Positions 1 to 6,728 of a stretch of 6,728 bases of DNA are shown here, one piece after another. Position 1 is the first letter of the stretch; the number at the start of each line of letters is the position of its first letter. The translations under genes were made by a program, and so were the position numbers. This DNA is from Thermoleophilaceae bacterium (lineage in GTDB: Bacteria > Actinomycetota > Thermoleophilia > Solirubrobacterales > Thermoleophilaceae): assembly GCA_013812485.1 (NCBI GenBank), contig JACCTJ010000066.1, positions 1 through 6,728 of the forward strand, written 5' to 3'. The notes under the pieces were generated by a model that searched no databases, was not told the DNA's origin, and saw only the letters and a list, made by a program, of their open reading frames with translations.

Positions 1-244
1 TGCCTCCGAGGCTCCACGGATTGCAACGCACCACGCGCCAAGCGGCGAGCACGAGTCCTCTCAGTATGCCGAACGATCGGATTGCGTCCACCGCGTAGGC
101 CGAGCACGTCGGGTGGTAGCGACAGCGCGGCCCGAGCAGCGGCGAGATCAGGCGCTGATAGAGGCGGATAGGAGCGATCGCCAGCGCGAGCGCGGCCCGC
201 CGGGCCGGCGATCCGCCTCTCTCCTCACCTCGCCGGGCGCTCAC
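1..244 (-). CDS. yidD: YidD membrane protein insertion efficiency factor (3' end outside window)
   Basis: YidD is a small membrane-associated protein thought to help YidC/Sec insert proteins into the inner membrane. The minus-strand reading frame gives about 81 residues. It contains the family core [20 protein letters not shown] followed by SAYA, then a helix, then the RCNPWSLGG motif. The conserved cysteines (PRC, PTC, RCNP) are all visible. The frame runs off the left edge; the usual short tail after NPWS-GG is missing only because of the cut. The start chosen is the GTG at 244-242, which overlaps the rnpA stop codon as GTGA. No ATG lies in frame between it and the core, so the N-terminal 20 or so residues (rich in R, G and A) are less certain than the rest. 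It is the last gene seen of an rpmH-rnpA-yidD cluster; yidC would be expected next, outside the window. Confidence 0.93.
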   Translation of the reverse strand, partial: MSARRGEERGGSPARRAALALAIAPIRLYQRLISPLLGPRCRYHPTCSAYAVDAIRSFGILRGLVLAAWRVVRCNPWSLGG

Positions 245-645
245 CCTGACAGCCCGGCCTCGACGACGAGCTCGCGCAGCGCCTGCTCGAACGCCTGCTC
301 CCCCCCGGCCCGAGCCAGCTCCGCCGCTTCGGAGCGGGCTACGAGCACGAAGTCATGCGTGGGAGGCAGGGAAGGTGCCACCATCCAGAAGGCCTCGCGC
401 AGCAGGCGCTTGACGCGGTTGCGCTCGACCGCCCCACCCACCCGCCGCCCGACAGAGACCCCGAGGCGCGGCGCCAGGGGATCGTCCGCCGGGGCATCTG
501 CCTCCGACCTCAGGAAGACGTGGAGGACCAGGTGGCGTGTAGCGAACGAGCGTCCCTCGCGGAAGGCGCGGTCGAAGTCGGCACTGTGCGAGAGCCTTCG
601 GCGCTGGCCTCGGCGTCCGGCTTGGCGCTGGCCCGTGGCAGCCAC
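241..645 (-). CDS. rnpA: Ribonuclease P protein component
   Basis: This is the protein subunit of RNase P, which binds the catalytic RNA and helps it remove the 5' leader from tRNA precursors. The 134-residue product begins a family-type core at [15 protein letters not shown] (about residues 18-31). It continues with [20 protein letters not shown] (60-79), which holds the RNR signature at 75-77 that belongs to the RNA-binding face, followed by RLLREAF. The basic N-terminus and the length fit the family (roughly 110-135 residues). The start is a GTG at 645-643, only 2 nt after the rpmH stop. No later start precedes the conserved core, and no clear Shine-Dalgarno sequence is needed if translation is coupled to rpmH. 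Its stop overlaps the yidD start by 4 nt. Identification is secure; only the exact start is open. Confidence 0.95.
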   Translation of the reverse strand: MAATGQRQAGRRGQRRRLSHSADFDRAFREGRSFATRHLVLHVFLRSEADAPADDPLAPRLGVSVGRRVGGAVERNRVKRLLREAFWMVAPSLPPTHDFVLVARSEAAELARAGGEQAFEQALRELVVEAGLSG

Positions 646-647
646 GC

Positions 648-782
648 CTAGGGGGTCAGGCGGGCGCGGCCCTTGGCGCGTTTGCGCTTGAGCATGGCTC
701 TGCCGGCCTTTGTGCGCATACGCCCGCGAAACCCGTGCGCTCGGGCGCGTTTACGCTTCTTGGGCTGGTAGGTGCGCTTCAT
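648..782 (-). CDS. rpmH: 50S ribosomal protein L34
   Basis: L34 is a small, very basic protein of the large ribosomal subunit. The 44-residue product begins [20 protein letters not shown] and continues with [20 protein letters not shown] before ending RLTP. This matches the family along its whole length, including the MKRTYQP start and the HGFR-RM-T--GR core. The start is ATG at 782-780 and the stop is TAG at 650-648. Because it is so short and arginine-rich, it is easily missed by gene finders that use a length cut-off. It is the first gene of a minus-strand cluster with rnpA and yidD, transcribed away from dnaA, which is the classic arrangement beside bacterial origins. A TATACT -10 element lies 22 nt upstream of its start codon. 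Confidence 0.97.
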   Translation of the reverse strand: MKRTYQPKKRKRARAHGFRGRMRTKAGRAMLKRKRAKGRARLTP

Positions 783-803
783 GCCGGCTTCGTTCCGCGG
801 CCG

Positions 804-832
804 AGTATAGGCCCGCGATCCACGCCCGTCTC
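804..832 (-). promoter_or_regulatory. Probable rpmH promoter (-10 TATACT, weak -35 GAGACG)
   Basis: Read on the minus strand, positions 809-804 give TATACT, a 5/6 match to the TATAAT consensus for housekeeping sigma. Seventeen bases further upstream, 832-827 read GAGACG, which shares the central GAC of TTGACA. Transcription would start near 797 and leave a leader of about 15 nt before the rpmH ATG. Such short leaders are common in actinobacteria. The -10 call is good; the -35 is weak. Confidence 0.55.
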
Positions 833-995
833 GGGTGCATCCGGGACAGCTTTTTGCGCGCTTTGCGGCAAGGCCACCGAACCGTTCGGAACGCCGTCGC
901 CTACGCCCTCCGGCGCTCTGTAGACTCGCGCCACGCCGCCGGGCCGGGAAGGCTCGCGGTACCTCTCAAGCATCGTCTCGCGACGTCCGGAGCCC

Positions 996-1000
996 GGAGG
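996..1000 (+). promoter_or_regulatory. dnaA ribosome binding site (GGAGG)
   Basis: GGAGG at 996-1000 is the only strong Shine-Dalgarno sequence before the DnaA domain I homology. It lies 14 nt before the GTG at 1015. That spacing is longer than the usual 5-9 nt, but no other in-frame start fits better. The core is part of a small CCGG-AGC-CCGG inverted repeat immediately upstream, which could partly mask it. Confidence 0.55.
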
Positions 1001-1014
1001 TCAGCCCCTGCACT

Positions 1015-2346
1015 GTGTCCGAAGAACTCGAAACCACCTGGCGCCTAATCCGTGAGGAGCTCCGCGCGGGCGTCCCCGAGGTCGCCTTCGAGACCTGGCT
1101 CGCGCCGGTGAGGCTCGTCTCTCGCAGTGAGGGGACGCTCGTGGTCAGCGCACCCGCGGGAGCGAGAAGCTGGGTGGAGCAGCGCTATCTCGGAGCGATC
1201 TCCGAGGCCGCCCTCAAGACGCTGGGCTCGCCGGTCGGCGTGAACGTCGTGAGCGAGGGAGAGGCGGTCGCCAACCGGGAGTCCGGGGCGCCGCCGGCCC
1301 GTGAGGGCGTGGCCGCGCTCAACCCCCGCTACACCTTCGACGGGTTCGTGATCTCCGCGAGCAACCGGCTCGCCCACGCCTCCGCGCTCGCGGTGGCCGA
1401 GCAGCCCGCTCAGGCCTACAACCCGCTCTTCCTCCACGGCCCGCCCGGACTCGGGAAGACCCATCTGCTCCACGCCATCGGTCAGTACATCCAGGCCTAC
1501 GCCCTCGACCTGCGCGTGGCCTACACCACCGTCGAGACCTTCACCGGAGAGTTCGTCGCGGCCACCCGCGGCGGCAACTTCGACAAGTTCCGTGAGCGCT
1601 TTCGCGCGGTTGACGTCCTGCTCGTGGACGACGTCCAGTTCCTGGCCCGACGCACCGGGACGATGGAGGCCTTCTTCCATACCTTCAACGCCCTCTACGA
1701 GTCGGGCGGTCAGCTCGTGCTCACCAGCGACCGGCCCCCGGTCGAACTCGGAGGGCTCGAGGACCGGCTTCTCGAGCGTTTCAGGTGGGGGCTCGTGGCC
1801 GCAGTCGAGGTGCCGGACCTCGGCGCCCGCACCACCATCCTGCGAAAGCGTGTCTGTGTGGACGGCATCGAAGGGATCTACGACGAGACCCTCGTGGCGG
1901 TGGCCAGGCTCGCGCCCGAGAGCGTGCGCTCTCTCGAGGGCGCACTTATCCGGCTGGTGGCCTACGCCTCTCTGACCGGGGAGAGGGCGACGCCAGAGCT
2001 TGCCCGCATGGTTCTCGGCAGCCTGGCCGCCCACGCCCGATCGCCGCTGCGCTCACCGACGGTCGCCGAGGTCAAGCAGGCCACCGCCGAGGCTCTCGAC
2101 ATCACTGCGGAGGCCATCGACGCCCCGGGCCGGCGGGCACAGCCCACCTTTGCGCGCCAGATCGCCATGTACCTCGCACGCGAGCTCACCGGGGAGAGCC
2201 TGCCCGCCATCGGTTCCGACTTCGGCGGGCGCCGCCACGCCACGGTCCTTCACGCCTGTCGCAAGATCGAACGCGAGATCGGCGAGCGCGCCGAGGCTCG
2301 CGAGCTTGTCGACAGCCTGAAGGCCAGGCTCGGCGGCGGGCGATGA
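1015..2346 (+). CDS. dnaA: Chromosomal replication initiator DnaA with unusual DNA-recognition helix
   Basis: DnaA binds origin repeats, forms an ATP-dependent helical oligomer and melts the origin. The 443-residue product has domain I (1-85), a very short linker (about 86-105), the AAA+ domain III (about 106-325) and DNA-binding domain IV (about 345-430). Walker A is GPPGLGKT at 142-149 and Walker B is LLVDDVQF, with D205 and D206. DRLLERF (250-256) supplies the equivalents of E. coli R281 and the arginine finger R285. SVRSLEGAL (303-311) carries the sensor II arginine. The start is GTG 1015, where family similarity begins (SEELETTW); the frame is open upstream to an ATG at 835, but that extension has no family resemblance. 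Two oddities stand out. The recognition motif reads GGRRHATV (404-411) where E. coli has GGRDHTTV. Domain I also lacks the phenylalanine equivalent to E. coli F46, reading APAGARSWV with one residue fewer. Confidence 0.97.
   Translation: MSEELETTWRLIREELRAGVPEVAFETWLAPVRLVSRSEGTLVVSAPAGARSWVEQRYLGAISEAALKTLGSPVGVNVVSEGEAVANRESGAPPAREGVAALNPRYTFDGFVISASNRLAHASALAVAEQPAQAYNPLFLHGPPGLGKTHLLHAIGQYIQAYALDLRVAYTTVETFTGEFVAATRGGNFDKFRERFRAVDVLLVDDVQFLARRTGTMEAFFHTFNALYESGGQLVLTSDRPPVELGGLEDRLLERFRWGLVAAVEVPDLGARTTILRKRVCVDGIEGIYDETLVAVARLAPESVRSLEGALIRLVAYASLTGERATPELARMVLGSLAAHARSPLRSPTVAEVKQATAEALDITAEAIDAPGRRAQPTFARQIAMYLARELTGESLPAIGSDFGGRRHATVLHACRKIEREIGERAEARELVDSLKARLGGGR
2306..2315. repeat. 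Palindromic box inside the dnaA 3' end (TTGTCGACAG)
   Basis: The 8-bp core TGTCGACA is a perfect palindrome, so both strands present a full YTRTCGWCA box. It lies within codons for L-V-D of the DnaA C-terminus. An identical TTGTCGACA occurs 126 bp downstream at 2432-2440 in the dnaA-dnaN gap. The coding constraint here means chance cannot be excluded for this copy alone. Confidence 0.55.
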
Positions 2347-2431
2347 CGACCGCTGGTGATGACAGAATCAACAGGCTGTCGTCAGGATGCCGAAACGGCC
2401 GCCACCCGCTCCGAGCAGCGGTTTGGCCGCG

Positions 2432-2440
2432 TTGTCGACA
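2432..2440. repeat. Palindromic variant DnaA box in the dnaA-dnaN gap (TTGTCGACA)
   Basis: This is the non-coding twin of the copy at 2306. It differs from the actinobacterial consensus TTGTCCACA at one base, making it the best single candidate for a high-affinity box. The next box, CAGTCGTCA, directly abuts it at 2441, and CTATCGTCA follows at 2453. This gives three same-strand sites spaced 9 and 12 nt apart, which suits cooperative loading of DnaA. Confidence 0.55.
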
Positions 2441-2482
2441 CAGTCGTCAGACCTATCGTCAACTCACAGGCAAGGTAATCGA

Positions 2483-3592
2483 GTGAAGTTCTCCCTTCCG
2501 CGCGAGCGCTTCTTGAGCCAACTAGGCGTGGCGGTCCGGGGAGTCTCGACCCGCAGCGCCATCCAGACCCTCTCCGGCGTCCTCATCTCCGCCCACGACG
2601 GCATGGTCGAGCTCCAGGCCACCGACATGGAACTGGGTATCCGGATTCGGATCGACGCTCCGGCCGATCGCGAGGGCACAGCCCTGCTGCCCGGCCGGCT
2701 GCTGCTCGACGTCGTGCGTTCGCTGCCCGGAGAGGAGTTGAGCGTCGAGGCTCGCGGGGCGGAGGGCGACGTCGAGGTCGCCTCGGGGCCCGCCAGTTTC
2801 CACCTGCGCACGCTTCCACCCGAGGATTTCCCGAGTCTCCCCGACCTGGGTGGCGAGGTCGTGAAGCTCGCCACTGCGGCGTTCTCGGAAACGGTCGGGC
2901 GTGTGGCGCGGGCTGCTTCGCGCGACGAGACGCGTCCGCACCTGACCGGCGTCCTCGTGTCCGCCTCCGAACGCGAGCTACGCATGGTCGCCACCGACTC
3001 CTACCGACTGAGTGTCAAGGAGACGACGCTCGAGGAGGCCCTCGACGGGTCGATCGAGGCCAACGTTCCGGCCCGCGCGCTTCAGGAGGTCACGCGGATC
3101 GCCTCGACGACCGGCGCCGAGGAGGTCGGGGTGACCACGAGCCAGAACCAGGTCGTGTTCGAGGTTGGCTCGGTCGTCCTCTCCTCGCGGCTGGTCGAGG
3201 GACGCTTTCCCAATTATCGCCAGCTGCTGCCCGAGACCTATGAGCACGAGCTCAGGGTCGACGGGGCGGAGCTGCTCTCGGTGGTGCGGCGCGTGAGCCT
3301 GCTCGCGCAGAAGAACGCTCCCCTCCGAATGAGCTTCAGCGAGGGCGAGCTCGAGGTCTCCGCTCGCACGCCGGACGTGGGCGAAGCCCGTGAAATGCTC
3401 CCGATCGCCTTCCAGGGCGAGACTCTGGAGATCGGCTTCAATCCCGACTTTCTGCGTGACGGGCTCGAGGTCGCCGGAGCGGACGACCTCGTCCTCAAGC
3501 TGATCAGCCCGCTGCGACCCGGCCTCATCCAGTCCGGATCGGCTGGCGATGAATTCCTGTATCTTGTGATGCCGATTCGGCTCAACGTCTAG
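2483..3592 (+). CDS. dnaN: DNA polymerase III beta subunit (sliding clamp)
   Basis: The clamp encircles DNA as a dimer and tethers the replicative polymerase and many repair enzymes. The 369-residue length is typical, with three similar domains (about 1-122, 128-250 and 252-369). Visible landmarks are SAIQTLSGVLI (25-35), ATDMELG (46-52), the second-domain ATDSYRL (170-176), EGRFPNYRQLLP (239-250) and the C-terminal LVMPIRL (361-367). The last, with the ATDSYRL region, helps form the hydrophobic pocket that receives partner peptides. The start is GTG 2483, seven bases after AAGG (2472-2475), because family similarity begins at KFSLPRERF. An ATG at 2387 in the same frame would add 32 low-complexity residues and run through the box cluster. 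It lies 136 nt after dnaA and 7 nt before recF, so dnaN and recF are very likely co-transcribed. Confidence 0.97.
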   Translation: MKFSLPRERFLSQLGVAVRGVSTRSAIQTLSGVLISAHDGMVELQATDMELGIRIRIDAPADREGTALLPGRLLLDVVRSLPGEELSVEARGAEGDVEVASGPASFHLRTLPPEDFPSLPDLGGEVVKLATAAFSETVGRVARAASRDETRPHLTGVLVSASERELRMVATDSYRLSVKETTLEEALDGSIEANVPARALQEVTRIASTTGAEEVGVTTSQNQVVFEVGSVVLSSRLVEGRFPNYRQLLPETYEHELRVDGAELLSVVRRVSLLAQKNAPLRMSFSEGELEVSARTPDVGEAREMLPIAFQGETLEIGFNPDFLRDGLEVAGADDLVLKLISPLRPGLIQSGSAGDEFLYLVMPIRLNV

Positions 3593-3599
3593 GCCGACG

Positions 3600-4721
3600 A
3601 TGCCCGCTCGCGCCACGCGGCTGCGACTACGCGACTTCCGCAACTACGAGCGAGCCGAACTGGTCCTCGGCGACGGACTGACGGTGATCGTGGGCCCGAA
3701 CGGGGCGGGCAAGACCAACCTGCTCGAGGGCCTCTACTTCGGGCTCACCGGACGTTCGTGCCGTACATCAACCGAGCGGGAGATGGTCCGCGCGGGATCG
3801 CCGGCCACGCGGGTCTCGGTCGACACGGTGGGAGCCGACGACCGGGCACATCGCCTCGACGTGGGCTTCGTCCCCGGCGAGCCCAAGGTCCTCGAGCTCG
3901 ACGGCGTGCCCCTCGAACGCCCTCCGGATCCCTCCGCAAGGCCCCTGGTGAGCGTGTTCATGCCCGACCGCCTCGCCCTGGTCAAAGGGGCGCCGAGTGC
4001 GCGGCGCGGCCATCTCGACCAGCTCGCCGCGACCCTGTGGCCGGCCCGCGCCGCGGCGCGAGGGGCCTACTCGCGGGCGCTGGCCCAACGCAATGCGGCG
4101 CTGGCGCGCGTGCGAGCGGGCCAATCGGGGTCTGGCACGCTCGATCCGTGGGACGCCGAGCTCGGGCGCCACGGCGTCGAGCTCATGCGCTTGCGTGCAC
4201 AGGCCGTTGCCTCGGTGTCAAGCGGCTTCGCGCGTCACGCCGCGGACCTCGGTCTACCCGAGGAGGCGGAACTGGTCTACGCGCCGCGCTCGAGGGCGCA
4301 GGACGTGGCCGGCCTGCGGGCCGAACTCGCGGAACGCCGGACGTCCGATCTCGAGCGTGGCTTCACCGGCCACGGGCCGCACCGAGACGACCTCGTACTG
4401 CGCCACGGGGGGCGGCTCCTGCGCTCCTACGGCTCTCAGGGACAGCAACGGGTGGGCCTGCTCGCCCTGCTGTTCTCCGAGCGCGACGCCCTGCTCGAGA
4501 GCGGCTCCGCTCCGCTCATGCTGCTCGACGACGTGACCTCGGAGCTCGACCTGATCCGCCGCGAGCGTTTGGCCGAGCTGGTGCGTCGGGGAGGCCAGGC
4601 CGTCGTCTCGACGACCGAGCTCGCCCACCTGCCCGGCGGGGCGGACCCGGACGTCGTCCGGGTCGAGGTCGACGACGGCCGGCTTGGCCCCGAGGCTCGC
4701 CCGCGCCTGGCGGCGGCGTGA
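3600..4721 (+). CDS. recF: RecF DNA replication and repair ATPase
   Basis: RecF is an SMC-like ABC ATPase that works with RecO and RecR to load RecA at single-stranded gaps and stalled forks. The 373-residue product starts with the family pattern LRLRDFRNY (8-16) and Walker A GPNGAGKT (32-39). It contains the RecF-typical TGHGPHRDDL (256-265). It ends with the ABC signature SYGSQGQQR (276-284) and Walker B LMLLDDVTSELD (306-317), so all nucleotide-binding elements are intact. Its length is normal for the family. The ATG at 3600 lies 7 nt after the dnaN stop with no obvious Shine-Dalgarno sequence, which suggests coupling to dnaN translation. Its stop TGA overlaps the next gene's GTG as GTGA. 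Confidence 0.96.
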   Translation: MPARATRLRLRDFRNYERAELVLGDGLTVIVGPNGAGKTNLLEGLYFGLTGRSCRTSTEREMVRAGSPATRVSVDTVGADDRAHRLDVGFVPGEPKVLELDGVPLERPPDPSARPLVSVFMPDRLALVKGAPSARRGHLDQLAATLWPARAAARGAYSRALAQRNAALARVRAGQSGSGTLDPWDAELGRHGVELMRLRAQAVASVSSGFARHAADLGLPEEAELVYAPRSRAQDVAGLRAELAERRTSDLERGFTGHGPHRDDLVLRHGGRLLRSYGSQGQQRVGLLALLFSERDALLESGSAPLMLLDDVTSELDLIRRERLAELVRRGGQAVVSTTELAHLPGGADPDVVRVEVDDGRLGPEARPRLAAA

Positions 4722-5050
4722 GGCGCCCGGCGCCCCGCGGGCTCGAGTCGGCCCTTGGCGGCCTGCTGTCCCAGCTTCGCCCGGCCACGACACTCGCACA
4801 GGTCCAGGAGGCCTGGCCGCGGGCAGTCGGGTCGGGGCTGAGCGCCGAGGCCGAGCCGGTGTCCGAGCGTCGGGGAACGGTGACGGTCAGCTGCGATTCG
4901 TCGGTGTGGGCGCAGGAGCTCCAGATGCTGTCGACGGAGCTGCTGGCGAGCCTGAACGGGGCCATGGGCGGGGGGGACGGGGCACCGCCGGTGGAGTCGC
5001 TGCGCTTCGTCGCCGCCGGCCACCCCGGCCGATCGGCGCGAAGACGGTGA
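4718..5050 (+). CDS. dciA: DUF721 / DciA-family protein, putative replicative helicase loader
   Basis: DciA proteins interact with the replicative helicase DnaB and are thought to act in its loading in bacteria that lack DnaC or DnaI; in actinobacteria the gene typically sits between recF and gyrB, as here. The 110-residue product shows the DUF721 pattern: LGGLLSQL (13-20), VQEAWPRAVGSGLSAEAEP (29-47), then GTVTVSCDSSVWAQELQML (53-71) and STELLASLN (72-80). The S-WA-EL block is the most diagnostic part. The tail is rich in G and A and ends GRSARRR. Actinobacterial homologues often carry a longer N-terminal extension that is absent here. The start is GTG 4718, overlapping the recF stop by 4 nt, which implies translational coupling. 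Family assignment is firm; the helicase role is inferred from homologues. Confidence 0.87.
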   Translation: MRRPAPRGLESALGGLLSQLRPATTLAQVQEAWPRAVGSGLSAEAEPVSERRGTVTVSCDSSVWAQELQMLSTELLASLNGAMGGGDGAPPVESLRFVAAGHPGRSARRR

Positions 5051-5131
5051 GAATGTTCCTCGACAGCACTGTTTTGTGCGGATTTGCGGGTAAATCGTCG
5101 CGTTCAGGACAGCTCGATCAGACCCTTCCGC

Positions 5132-5140
5132 TGCTAACAT
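5132..5140 (+). promoter_or_regulatory. Candidate gyrB promoter (extended -10 TGC-TAACAT)
   Basis: TAACAT at 5135-5140 is preceded by TG at the extended -10 position (TGC). No recognisable TTGACA-like -35 stands 16-19 nt upstream, which is compatible with an extended -10 promoter. Transcription would begin near 5147, giving a leader of about 78 nt that opens with the hairpin at 5159-5197. A gyrB promoter would be expected because a 174-nt gap follows dciA. Confidence 0.4.
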
Positions 5141-5158
5141 TGTGCCATCACGTTCAAG

Positions 5159-6728
<1,570 letters not shown>

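Larger units (their letters stand above)
783..1014. other. Divergent rpmH/dnaA intergenic region
   Basis: This 232-nt gap separates the two divergent operons. It carries the rpmH promoter on the left and the dnaA leader on the right. A T-run (CTTTTTG, from about 850) and a possible dnaA -10 (TAGACT, 921-926) without a convincing -35 are the only other signals seen. No match or one-mismatch match to TTRTCCACA, or to the variant box found downstream of dnaA, was noticed here. The origin repeats therefore appear to lie on the dnaA-dnaN side. No small gene is supported, although several short open frames cross the region. Confidence 0.6.
2306..2461. other. oriC: Candidate oriC: cluster of variant DnaA boxes (YTRTCGWCA)
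   Basis: The 3' end of dnaA and the dnaA-dnaN gap hold repeated 9-mers. Plus-strand copies are TTGTCGACA (2306-2314), CTGTCGTCA (2376-2384), TTGTCGACA (2432-2440), CAGTCGTCA (2441-2449) and CTATCGTCA (2453-2461). Minus-strand copies are CTGTCGACA (2307-2315), CGGTCGTCA (2344-2352) and CTGTCATCA (2357-2365). Five match YTRTCGWCA exactly and three differ at one position. The usual DnaA box is TTRTCCACA; these share its first half and its final CA but carry G instead of C at position 6. Between the genes GC is about 60%, counted by hand, clearly below the adjacent coding DNA. No strongly AT-rich unwinding element is present. The location is the standard one for oriC in this phylum, though much shorter than in Streptomyces or Mycobacterium. 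That this is the origin is an inference. Confidence 0.6.

Noticed and set aside
921..926. TAGACT as the dnaA promoter -10
   Set aside because: The hexamer is plausible, but there is no -35 at 16-19 nt and the TG upstream lacks the one-base spacing of an extended -10, so it is not listed as a promoter.
835..1014. ATG at 835, which would extend DnaA by 60 residues
   Set aside because: The extension is arginine- and proline-rich, has no resemblance to DnaA and runs through the promoter/leader gap; the GTG at 1015 coincides with the start of domain I similarity and has GGAGG upstream.
1045..2034. Minus-strand open frame of 329 codons opposite dnaA
   Set aside because: It is an antisense shadow produced by high third-position GC in dnaA; no domain or ribosome binding site was seen.
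2387..2482. ATG at 2387, which would extend DnaN by 32 residues
   Set aside because: Clamp similarity begins at KFSLPRERF after the GTG at 2483. The extension is low-complexity and would place coding sequence across the repeat cluster.
3758..4717. Open frame upstream of dciA in the same frame, overlapping recF
   Set aside because: Arginine/proline/glycine-rich out-of-frame translation of recF; DUF721 similarity starts only after the GTG at 4718.
5066..5079. GCAC-TGTTTT-GTGC inverted repeat as a terminator after dciA
   Set aside because: Only four base pairs and no T-run after the stem; too weak to call.

Overview
The window is the conserved chromosomal replication-origin neighbourhood of a high-GC Gram-positive bacterium. 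Two divergent gene groups meet at about position 783-1014. On the minus strand lie rpmH (L34), rnpA (RNase P protein) and the start of yidD. On the plus strand lie dnaA, dnaN, recF, a DUF721/DciA-family gene and most of gyrB. This order, with a DUF721 gene between recF and gyrB, the high GC content and the short tightly packed genes point to Actinomycetota. The compact layout, with no gnd-like gene between dnaN and recF and a very short DnaA linker, suggests a deep-branching class such as Thermoleophilia rather than Streptomyces or Mycobacterium. That class-level placement is an inference from reading alone.

Left part (1-782, minus strand): rpmH, rnpA and yidD are packed with a 2-nt gap and then a 4-nt GTGA overlap, so they look like one transcript. 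A TATACT -10 element lies just upstream of rpmH. The 232-nt divergent gap (783-1014) carries that promoter and the dnaA leader, and no DnaA-box-like repeat was seen in it.

Right part (1015-6728, plus strand): dnaA, a 136-nt gap, dnaN, a 7-nt gap, recF, a 4-nt GTGA overlap with dciA, then a 174-nt gap and gyrB, which runs off the window. The products are the initiator, the sliding clamp, the RecF gap-repair ATPase, a putative helicase-loading factor and the gyrase ATPase subunit. Six of the eight genes begin with GTG or TTG.

The most interesting signal spans the 3' end of dnaA and the dnaA-dnaN gap (2306-2461). It holds a cluster of 9-mers with consensus YTRTCGWCA, a departure from the usual DnaA box TTRTCCACA. 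The DnaA encoded next door has two substitutions in the normally near-invariant DNA-recognition helix: GGRRHATV where E. coli has GGRDHTTV. Together these suggest a co-evolved initiator and origin with altered box specificity. A second point of interest is a long imperfect hairpin in the gyrB leader, just upstream of its ribosome binding site.
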